Origin: Vicia villosa
Taxonomy: Eukaryota; Streptophyta; Magnoliopsida; Fabales; Fabaceae
Direction: 5' to 3'
Assembly (NCBI RefSeq): GCF_029867415.1
Contig: NC_081183.1
Span: 34,864,655 to 34,928,654, forward strand
DNA length: 64,000 nt
The notes below the pieces were generated by a model that searched no databases, was not told where the DNA came from, and saw nothing but the letters and a program-made list of their open reading frames with translations. Positions 32,875 to 41,140 of the stretch are shown piece by piece. Both the position numbers and the translations under genes were made by a program. The number at the start of each line of letters is the position of its first letter. Positions within the stretch are counted from its first letter, which is position 1.

Positions 32875-35565
32875 CTAAGATGGCCCTAGCCTTGACAGGA
32901 TCTTGGCCAGCATCTCTTGAACCTCATTGTTGTGTCCATCTTGCCTCACCATGAAAGCTCTAAACTCAGCATTGAGTGAGCTTTGCTCATCCTGTCTCTT
33001 CTGAATTCCTTCCAGAGTCCTTGCAAGACGAGAAGATTTATCAGAAGAAGCTTCACCGCTTTCAACCACAGGAATAGCAACTTGATCTGTAGCTTCCATG
33101 GATAGATCATTTGCAGGGATTTCCTCAACAGGATCTGATTCAGCAACATGATCTTCAACATCTTCTTCTTGCATAGAAGCATCTCCATATTCTGCAGCAA
33201 GAATTTCCGAGTCTCCATTCTCAAGTGCCTGAAGAATGGCAGCTATATTCCTGGGAGCAGAAGGACCTTCAACTTCTGGTGGGTCAACAACTTCTGGAAT
33301 GACCAAGCTTGGGTCTTTCTCAGAAGGGTTTTCCCTCAGATAGTTAAAGAGAGTCTTGAAGTCTCCGAGCAGAACAGGATAATCAGGAATAAAGATAACA
33401 ATATCCCTGCATGGATTTGCTTCCATTTCAGCAGCCAGTCTTAATTGTTCCATCTCATCCAAGAATGGCTTCTCTTCCAACAGATGTCTTCCTTTGAGAC
33501 TAGCAAACCAGAAGTCTTCATAATTCCTCAGAATTCCACGAGGCCGTGGGGCAGCAGCTACACAGGCTTCCTGAAGTTCTAAAAACAGAGCATCTGATTC
33601 TCTGCGAAAGATCCTCCAGAAGTTCCGCATAGCAACATCATTCAATCCAGAACTTTCAGCAATTCTGAGAGTATCAAAGATACTTCTGAGATTCCTCTTT
33701 ATTTTTTCAAAAACTACACCAATAGGGTATACAGGGCGGAATTTTATTTGGGTTTTTGAAAAGGCAGGGTTGGAAGTGAAGTACGGATGAGGTTCTCTAT
33801 CCAACCTATAAGAAGATTCTGCTTCAGTATCAGAATCTAACACTACCACTTCAGCTTCAGGACGAGGCTTGGGAGTGTAGTTGCAATCACGGAGCAGCTG
33901 CTCATGTGATGCAGAGGTTGGAAGAGGAGAATCACAAAGGTTGTTTTGAGAGGTGGAGGGAGTATGTTCAAAGGTGGCACTGGGAGAAGGTTGAGATGGA
34001 AAGAGAGTTTGAAGGGGTGGTATATCCAGAACAGGATTGATGGTAGGTGGAGAGGAAGGAATGGTTATAGGAGAAGATGGAGGTGTAAGAACATGGACAA
34101 AAACAGGTGATTCTGATGTGGCTTTTTCTGGTTCAGGTGTAGGGACAACCTTTATTGGTGCAACTTCTGAACGAACAGCAGGAGCAGAATCAGGTTCAGA
34201 AATGCATATACCTTTGGAACCTCTCAGAAAAGCTTTGGCCACATCCTCAGTCTTCTTTTGCTTCTTACTCTTCGGCTCTTCAATAATCTTTGCTTTGCCG
34301 CTAGAGATTTCTTTCCTTCTGACATATGCCAGAACTTCTGATTGATTCTCAGCCTCTTGAGAGACATTTTCTTCATCAGACTCTTGAAGAATCATCTTCC
34401 TTTTTCTTGTTTTCTTCTTCTCAACAGCTTCTTTCCCTTTCTTCTCAAACTCATCAGAGACAGACTTAGCAACCTTTGCAATGACCTCTTTAGAAACATC
34501 TTGTTTCTTAGAGACAGCAGAAGGATAATCATGCTTTCTTTTAGTCCTTTCTTCCTTCTTCTTATTTATTTTCATTGGAGCACCCTTCTCTTGATTTTTG
34601 AGATATTTATTTTCTTCTTGTGATAACAGATACCTAGTTCTGACTACAGGTACCTCACAGTTGAAGAAAGTTTCAAACTCAGCAAGAACAGGTGCTCTTC
34701 TGATTCTTGTATCAGCAAGAGGTTGGGGAGTCTTACTGATAGCCTTAATTACTTTCATCTTCTTCAAAGTGAATGCATTCAGACAAGCCCCAGATGTGAC
34801 AGCAAGGTCTTTCACAATACCTTCAGATTCCAAGCTTTCAACAATCTTTGAATGCACCAAAAGATTTGAAATAATCCTTCCAAAAGGAATGATTGTTCCA
34901 CCTTTTTCTCTGAAAGCGTTTCTGGAATCCTTTACTGCTTTCCACAAATGGTTGAAGATGATGTAGATCGCATCAACCTTCTTCTTAGTGGCAATGCAAT
35001 AAAGAATATACCTTTGCTCATTATTGATGAAATCCGAGGCATGTGTTCCTTTCCTGTGGTAGAAACACCCAAGAAGGATCTTTGTCCAGATTTTGTAGAC
35101 ATCTCTCAAATCCTTGACGCTTTTTGTTTTCTTGACATTTGGATAGAGAGTGGATAGAACATCTCCCCAATCTACCCTTTGATCAATCTCAAAAGCCCCT
35201 TCAGGGTTTTTCAGATCAAACATCACTCTTAGGATGTTTTCAGTAATAACAACAAACTTTCCATGGACGAAAGAAAGTATTGATTTTGGAGCAACCACAG
35301 CATGTGCCCAGAACTCCTTGACAAGATCCGGATAAACTGGGCCAACGAACTCAACAAACAACGAGGTCCATCCTTGAAAGATGATGTCTTCTTTAAGATG
35401 AAATTCATGTTCTTCAAGGTTGTCAAAATCAACAATAAGTTCACATAGAACTTCTAATTTGTCCTTGGGAATAGAGCATGCAACAACAGGAGTAAGTTGC
35501 AAAATTTCTTCTTGGAGATGGTGAGGAACAGATGTATCAACATTTTGGGATGAGAAGGTAGCCAT
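32875..35565 (-). CDS. 896-aa ORF in place of pol/env (plant transposon-protein type)
   Basis: The longest open frame in the window, uninterrupted. ATG is in a good context (ATCCATGGC). Residues about 1-280 resemble the 'putative plant transposon protein' domain (Transposase_32 type), for example YPDLVKEFWAHAVV and FVHGKFVVITENILRVMFDL. Then come a Lys/Glu-rich basic stretch (about 330-450), a Pro/Ser-rich low-complexity part (about 480-590), a conserved-looking segment around FRPVYPIGVVFEKIKRNLRS (about 625), and an acidic C-terminus with a coiled-coil-like end. I see no membrane segment or signal peptide, so it is not an obvious envelope protein, although SIRE-type elements do carry an extra ORF in this position. 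Function unknown. The intact frame in a recent insertion suggests selection until lately. Confidence 0.85.
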   Translation of the reverse strand: MATFSSQNVDTSVPHHLQEEILQLTPVVACSIPKDKLEVLCELIVDFDNLEEHEFHLKEDIIFQGWTSLFVEFVGPVYPDLVKEFWAHAVVAPKSILSFVHGKFVVITENILRVMFDLKNPEGAFEIDQRVDWGDVLSTLYPNVKKTKSVKDLRDVYKIWTKILLGCFYHRKGTHASDFINNEQRYILYCIATKKKVDAIYIIFNHLWKAVKDSRNAFREKGGTIIPFGRIISNLLVHSKIVESLESEGIVKDLAVTSGACLNAFTLKKMKVIKAISKTPQPLADTRIRRAPVLAEFETFFNCEVPVVRTRYLLSQEENKYLKNQEKGAPMKINKKKEERTKRKHDYPSAVSKKQDVSKEVIAKVAKSVSDEFEKKGKEAVEKKKTRKRKMILQESDEENVSQEAENQSEVLAYVRRKEISSGKAKIIEEPKSKKQKKTEDVAKAFLRGSKGICISEPDSAPAVRSEVAPIKVVPTPEPEKATSESPVFVHVLTPPSSPITIPSSPPTINPVLDIPPLQTLFPSQPSPSATFEHTPSTSQNNLCDSPLPTSASHEQLLRDCNYTPKPRPEAEVVVLDSDTEAESSYRLDREPHPYFTSNPAFSKTQIKFRPVYPIGVVFEKIKRNLRSIFDTLRIAESSGLNDVAMRNFWRIFRRESDALFLELQEACVAAAPRPRGILRNYEDFWFASLKGRHLLEEKPFLDEMEQLRLAAEMEANPCRDIVIFIPDYPVLLGDFKTLFNYLRENPSEKDPSLVIPEVVDPPEVEGPSAPRNIAAILQALENGDSEILAAEYGDASMQEEDVEDHVAESDPVEEIPANDLSMEATDQVAIPVVESGEASSDKSSRLARTLEGIQKRQDEQSSLNAEFRAFMVRQDGHNNEVQEMLAKILSRLGPS

Positions 35566-35901
35566 GGATGCAGAATGAACAAAAGATGAACAAGAAAAGA
35601 AAACTGGGTTTTCGATTAGGGTTTTAGAAAACGGCTAAGAACTTTTCAAACGAGAGAATGCAAGAAGAAAGAGAGACAAGGGAGCGAAAAAGATATATGA
35701 TATGATTTGAAAAGAATATAAGGAGACGAATGTAAAATAGAGAATGAAAAAAGAATAAATAAACAAAATGAATAGTTTCAGAATCAAAAGAAATCATTTT
35801 CATTAAATGACGAGTGACGTGAGGAGAGAGATCGTGGTAAAAGAAATGATTTAAAGCAGTTACCTAGGTCGGCGTCTTTTCAACTGCACGCTTCGTACAC
35901 A

Positions 35902-36298
35902 TCATACAGACACGTGTGCATCATCAGAGAGTAGCAGACCGCTGTAAATAGAATATACTTTACGCGTACAGATTTTGATTGCTGCTTCTGAGTTGATCAA
36001 ATTTCTCTTCTGGAAACACTCCTTCTGAAGTATGCTGATGTAAATCTGAATGATCTTCTGATCCATTACTTCTGATATACACAGCTTCTGGAGATTTACT
36101 TCTTTGTTCTGCAGCTTTTGATAAGACAAAACTGTATCTGCAGAAATTCTTAAGCTGCTTTGTTTCATCAGAAACAAGTTTATCATCAAACCAGATATTT
36201 ATTGATTCGTCCACAATCAATGTTTCAATATTGTATATTCTGTAGCATTTAGAGCATTCAGAATAATCAAGAACGAAACACCATTGCTTTAGAAACAA
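35902..36298 (-). pseudogene. Remnant of integrase C-terminal region
   Basis: Minus-strand frame (36,298-35,960) with YSECSKCYRIYNIETLIVDE and INIWFDDKL. This matches the GYSxxSKAYRVYN...VEES.NV.FDD region that follows the copia integrase core. Nothing of the catalytic core or of reverse transcriptase is present. The scrap lies between gag and the 896-codon ORF and marks where pol was deleted. Confidence 0.75.
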
Positions 36299-36370
36299 AC
36301 AAAACAGATGGTTCCAAGACTAATAAACTTTCTTTTCTGATCTCCTACGAACATAGTTTCTTCAACAGAT

Positions 36371-38284
36371 TTAAGTACCAGAACTTGGAAGACAGTCCTT
36401 CTTCCCTTCAAGTGTTGAGACCAACTTAAGTCCAGGTGACATGACATGTTGACTTTTATCTTCTTTGTCGCCAAGAGAATCTGCAAAAGAAATAGTCTTT
36501 TTCTTTGGTACCCACATCTTCTTGGGTCCTTTCTTGTTAGTTCTCCTCAAGTTCTGATTGAACTTAGGTTTAACATTGTAAGCAGAAGGAGGAACAGCAT
36601 GATAATTCTTAATATGAGTTTCATGATATTTCCTAGGTTGTGTCACATGCTTTTTGGTGTGTGTTATGTGAAAACTTTGAGCATGTGAAGTGTGCCTAAT
36701 ATCATGGGAGTGGCCATACTTGAACTGATCATACAATGGCTTGTATGTGATTTTCATTTCATCAACAGGTTCAAGTTTGTATGGGGTTTCACCCTCAAAA
36801 CCAATGCCGACTCTTTTGTTTCCAGACACAGCATATATCATAGAAGCTAGCTGACTTCTGCCAATACTTCTAGATAAGAACTTCCTGAAACTTAAATCAT
36901 ATTCTTTCAGAATATGGTTTAGACTAGGAGTGGATTTTTCTGAATCAGAAGGAGATCCAACATTATTGGATAATTTTAAAAGTTTTTCTTTTAATTCAGA
37001 ATTCTCCAACTCAAGCTTCTTTGTTTCAAATTCAAATAGCTTTTTTAGCTTTTTGTATTTGAGACTAATCTGAGACTTGAATTCCAGAAGTTCTGTTAGA
37101 CTGGAAACTAACTCACCTCTAGTAAGTTCAGAAAATACCTCTTCAGAATCTGATTCTGATGTAGATTCTGATCCGTCATCTTCTGTCGCCATCAGCGCAC
37201 AGTTAGCCTGCTCATCTTCAGAGTCTGAATCATCTTCTGACTCATCCCAGGTTGCCATAAGACCTTTCTTCTTATGAAACTTCTTCTTGGGATTTTCCTT
37301 CTGAAGTTTTGGACATTCATTCTTGAAGTGTCCAGGCTCATTGCATTCATAGCACATGACCTTCTTCTTGTCAAATCTTCTGTCATCAGAAGATTCTCCA
37401 CGTTCAAATTTCTTTGAACTTCTGACGCCTCTGAACTTCCTTTGCTTGTTCTTCCAGAGTTGATTTAGCCTTCTGGAGATCAAGGACAGTTCATCTTCTT
37501 CTTCAGATACTGATTCTTCAGGATCTTCTTCTCTAGCCTGAAAAGCGTTAGTGCATTTCTTGATATTGGATTTTAATGCAATAGACTTACCTTTCTTTTG
37601 AGGCTCGTTTGCATCCAGTTCAATTTCATGACTCCTCAGGGCACTGATCAGCTCTTCCAAAGAGACTTCATTTAGATTCTTCGCAATCTTAAATGCAGTC
37701 ACCATAGGACCCCATCTTCTGGGTAAGCTTCTGATGATCTTCTTTACGTGATCAGCCTTGGTGTATCCCTTGTCAAGAACTCTCAATCCAGCAGTAAGAG
37801 TTTGAAATCTTGAAAACATCTTTTCAATGTCTTCATCATCCTCCATCTTGAAGGCTTCATATTTCTGGATTAGAGCAAGAGCTTTAGTCTCCTTGACTTG
37901 AGCATTTCCTTCATGAGTCATTTTCAAGGACTCATATATGTCATAGGCCGTTTCCCTGTTAGATATCTTCTCATACTCAGCATGAGAGATAGCATTCAGC
38001 AAAACAGTTCTGCATTTATGATGATTCCTGAAAAGCTTCTTCTGATCATCGCTCATTTCTTGCCTTGTCAGCTTTACGCCACTGGCATTTACCGGATGTT
38101 TGTAACCATCCATCAGAAGATCCCATAGATCACCATCTAGACCAAGAAAGTAACTTTCCAGTTTATCTTTCCAGTATTCAAAGTTTTCACCATCAAATAC
38201 CGGCGGTCTAGTATAACCATTGTTACCGTTGTGTTGCTCAGCAGAGCCAGATGTAGATGTAGACTTTGCAGTTTCATCAGCCAT
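36371..38284 (-). CDS. gag: Retrotransposon Gag protein, 637 aa, intact
   Basis: Structural protein that packages the element RNA into cytoplasmic particles. The frame is complete from ATG to stop. Residues about 20-220 form the copia UBN2/gag region, with FDGENFEYWKDKLESYFLG near the start and YDIYESLKMTHEGNAQVKETK later. A zinc knuckle CYECNEPGHFKNEC follows at about 309-322, then an acidic SED-rich stretch and a coiled-coil-like LKKLFEFETKKLELENSEL segment. The frame stops where an intact SIRE polyprotein would run on into protease, so here Gag is made alone. Its openness and the near-identical LTRs suggest it may still be functional in trans packaging. It is a transposon gene, not a host gene. 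Confidence 0.93.
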   Translation of the reverse strand: MADETAKSTSTSGSAEQHNGNNGYTRPPVFDGENFEYWKDKLESYFLGLDGDLWDLLMDGYKHPVNASGVKLTRQEMSDDQKKLFRNHHKCRTVLLNAISHAEYEKISNRETAYDIYESLKMTHEGNAQVKETKALALIQKYEAFKMEDDEDIEKMFSRFQTLTAGLRVLDKGYTKADHVKKIIRSLPRRWGPMVTAFKIAKNLNEVSLEELISALRSHEIELDANEPQKKGKSIALKSNIKKCTNAFQAREEDPEESVSEEEDELSLISRRLNQLWKNKQRKFRGVRSSKKFERGESSDDRRFDKKKVMCYECNEPGHFKNECPKLQKENPKKKFHKKKGLMATWDESEDDSDSEDEQANCALMATEDDGSESTSESDSEEVFSELTRGELVSSLTELLEFKSQISLKYKKLKKLFEFETKKLELENSELKEKLLKLSNNVGSPSDSEKSTPSLNHILKEYDLSFRKFLSRSIGRSQLASMIYAVSGNKRVGIGFEGETPYKLEPVDEMKITYKPLYDQFKYGHSHDIRHTSHAQSFHITHTKKHVTQPRKYHETHIKNYHAVPPSAYNVKPKFNQNLRRTNKKGPKKMWVPKKKTISFADSLGDKEDKSQHVMSPGLKLVSTLEGKKDCLPSSGT

Positions 38285-38356
38285 CTTTTACTGAAGCGTT
38301 TTTCTCTTCCTGAATCTTTTCTAAACACGGTTAAGTGCTTGCACCTTAGAACCGGC

Positions 38357-38368
38357 GCTCTGATGCCA
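38357..38368 (-). promoter_or_regulatory. Primer-binding site (initiator tRNA-Met type)
   Basis: The minus strand reads TGGCATCAGAGC two bases inside the 5' LTR. It matches the copia TGGTATCAGAGC site for initiator tRNA-Met except at one position, and TTGGCATCAGAGC is the form I associate with SIRE/Maximus elements. Confidence 0.85.
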
Positions 38369-38370
38369 AT

Positions 38371-39578
38371 TGAAGGATAGAAAAACACTTAGAAAGGGGG
38401 GGTTTGAATAAGTGTAGCTTTAAAAAACTTGACCGATAAAAATAAATTGCACAGTTATTTTTATCCTGGTTCGTTGTTAACTAAACTACTCCAGTCCACC
38501 CCCGCAGAGATGATTTACCTCAACTGAGGATTTAATCCACTAATCGCACGGATTACAATGGTTTTCCACTTAGTCAGCAACTAAGTCTTCCAGAGTCTTC
38601 TGATCACACACTGATCACTCCAGGAACAACTGCTTAGATACCCTCTAAGACTTTCTAGAGTATTCTGATCCATACGATCACTCTAGTTACAACCTGCTTA
38701 GATAACCTCTAAGACTTCCTAGAGTATTCTGATCCACACGATCACTCTAGTTCCTTACAACTTAATGTAATCAAATCTAAGAGTATTACAATTGCTTCTT
38801 AAAAGCTATAATCACAAACTGTGATATTTCTCTTATCGTTTAAGCTTATTCTCACTAATATATTACAACAGCAATGTAGTGAGCTTTGATGAAGATGAAG
38901 ATTCTGAGCTTTGAATAGAACAGAGTTTCAGCAAGTTAATATGAGTTGTTTTTGTTCAGAATCGTTAACCTTGCTTCTCATCAGAACTTCATATTTATAG
39001 GCGTTGGAGAAGATGACCGTTGAGTGCATTTAATGCTTTGCGTGTTCCGTACAGCATCGCATTTAATGTTATACGCTTTTGTCAACTACCTCGAGCCTTG
39101 TTCACGCTGTGTCTACTGACGTTGCCTTTAATAGCTTCTAACGTTCCTTTTGTCAGTCAGCGTAGCCTGCCACATGTACTTCCTTCTGATCTGATGTCTG
39201 TGAATACAACGTTTGAATATCATCAGAGTCAAACAGCTTGGTGCAAAGCATCTTCTGATCTTCTGACCTTGAAGTGCTTCTGAGCGTGATACCATCAGAA
39301 CTTCAGTGCTTCTGATCTCATGTTCTTCTGATGCTTCCATAGACCCATGTTCTGATTCTGCTTCGACCATCTTCTGATGTCTTGCCAGACCATGTTCTGA
39401 TGTTGCATGCTGAACCCTTTGAGACAAAGCTTCTGAGCGCTGAATTATGCATACTCTTTATATATTTCCTGAAAAGGAAATTGCATTGGATTAGAGTACC
39501 ATATTATCTTAAGCAAAATTCATATTATTGTTATCATCAAAACTAAGATAATTGATCAGAACAAATCTTGTTCTAACA
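38371..39578 (-). repeat. 5' LTR of nested element (1,208 bp)
   Basis: On the minus strand it starts TGTTAGAACAAGATTTG and ends TTTCTATCCTTCA. U3 is dense in ATCAGAAG words (39,186-39,430). TATAAATA lies at 38,992-38,999. Frames of 87 (+) and 99 (-) codons inside are by-products of the repeats and occur identically in the other LTR. Confidence 0.95.
38992..38999 (-). promoter_or_regulatory. TATA box in 5' LTR
   Basis: TATAAATA (plus: TATTTATA), downstream of the ATCAGAAG-rich U3. This is the presumed promoter of the element's genomic RNA. Confidence 0.7.
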
Positions 39579-39696
39579 CTCATTAGGTATTCTGATCAAG
39601 ACATAATGATGATAGTTATTTCTTATCTTGACAGAATTCCTTAGTACCTGATAGAGAAACCAAGAAGCAAAAGCATTTGTTTAGCTTAATTAAGAC

Positions 39697-41140
39697 ATGG
39701 ATAAAACATAGATGAATTCAAACCGATTGCCAAAAGAGTACGAGAAAGGGGTATGGGAATTTGTTAAGTTTGCGGTTGCGCATGCCAAAGACCCGATTCG
39801 AATGGCGTGTCCTTGCATGGGTTGCTGTTATGGGGGTAAGGTTGACGGGAATCAGTTGGCATCGCATTTACTACAGTTTGGAATTGATAGAAGTTATACA
39901 GTTTGGAGTTTGCATGGTGAGAAAAGTAACGGGAATGTTGAGTCGAGGTGTAATACGAAGTATGCTTCAAACGACGATTGCACAGACACATATGATTGTG
40001 ACCGAGTCGAAGAGATTGCAGAAGCGCTTGAAGAAGATCTTGAGGATTGTCCCAAAATGTTCGAGAGGTTGGTAAGCGATGCAGAGAAACCGTTGTATGA
40101 TGGTTGTTCAAAATTCACAAGATTGTCTGTGGCGTTAAAGTTGTACAACTTAAAGGCGGACAATGGATGGTCGGATAAAAGTTTCACAGAGTTATTAGCC
40201 CTTATGAAAGATATTCTACCAGAGGATAATGTTCTTCCCAATCAAACGTATGAAGCCAAAAAGATGTTGTCCTCTATTGGCATGAGCTATGATAAGATAC
40301 ATGCATGTCCAAACGATTGCGTTTTGTTTCGAAACGAGTATGCAGCATTGAATGAGTGTCCTAAATGCGGTGCCCCTCGATATAAGAAAAACTTGTCTCC
40401 GGCCAAAGTCTTATGGTATTTTCCTATAATTCCGAGATTTAGACGCATGTATCGTAGTGAAACCGATTCAAGATACTTGACTTGGCATGCAGATGAAAGA
40501 ATTATTGATGGAAAGTTGCGACATCCGGCAGACTCACCACAGTGGATGAAAGTTGATAGTGATTATCCTGAATTTGGAAAAGAAGCAAGAAACCTTCACT
40601 TGTCATTGTCTACTGATGGAATGAACCCGCATGGTATTCAAAGTATCTCGCATAGCACCTGGCCTGTGGTTCTTATGATTTATAACCTACCTCCGTGGCT
40701 ATGTATGAAGCTTAAGTACATGATGTTATCTATGCTAATTTCTGGGCCTAAACAACCAAGGAATGACATAGACGTATACTTGGCACCCTTAATCGAAGAT
40801 TTAAAGTTTTTGTGGGAGAACGGTGTGGAGGTTTATGATGGTTATAGGAAAGAAAGTTTCAACTTGAGGGCGATGTTGTTTGGAACAATTAATGATTTTC
40901 CAGCATACGGAAATCTATCCGGGTGCAGCAATAAAGGTCAAAAAGCGTGTCCTGTTTGTGAAGATGAAACCGATACGACACGATTGGATCTTTGTCAGAA
41001 GAATGTCTTTCTCGACCATCGTAGATTCTTAAATTCTAATCATCACTACCGTGGGTGGAGAAAAGCATTCAATGGAAAGGCCGATCAACGTACATCCCCG
41101 CGTATCCATACAAAAAAGGGCGTTTGGGATATGCACGCTT
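39697..41140 (+). pseudogene. CACTA TNP2-type transposase, truncated
   Basis: Transposase of the CACTA element. The ATG at 39,697 is followed by an in-frame TAG at 39,709, where relatives have tryptophan (MD+xW start). An alternative ATG at 39,712 opens a 476-codon frame. Residues about 1-80 are the transposase-associated domain (NRLPKEYEKGVWEFVKFA then CPCMGC). From about residue 195 comes the Transposase_21 domain (CPNDCVLFRNEYAALNECPK, then LSTDGMNPHG with the first catalytic Asp, then DVYLAPLIEDLKFLW and CPVCEDET). The frame ends shortly after KAFNGK, where a deletion joins it out of frame to the second gene near 41,100. The C-terminal half with the remaining catalytic residue is gone, so the product cannot be active. 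Confidence 0.9.

Larger units (their letters stand above)
30505..39578 (-). mobile_element. Young non-autonomous SIRE/Maximus-type LTR retrotransposon
   Basis: A complete insertion of 9,074 bp on the minus strand: two 1,208-bp LTRs, a primer-binding site, gag, a small integrase scrap, an 896-codon ORF, repeats and a polypurine tract, with a 5-bp CTCAT duplication. The LTRs differ by eye at three positions only (about 0.25%), so the insertion is recent on a plant retrotransposon scale. Protease, the integrase core, reverse transcriptase and RNase H are absent, so it depends on an autonomous relative. It landed about 118 bp upstream of the CACTA transposase start. Confidence 0.95.

Noticed and set aside
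34037..35157. Plus-strand frames of 69-122 codons
   Set aside because: Antisense shadows of the 896-codon ORF.
39761..40241. Alternative frames of 104-115 codons on both strands
   Set aside because: Shadows of the TNP2 transposase frame.
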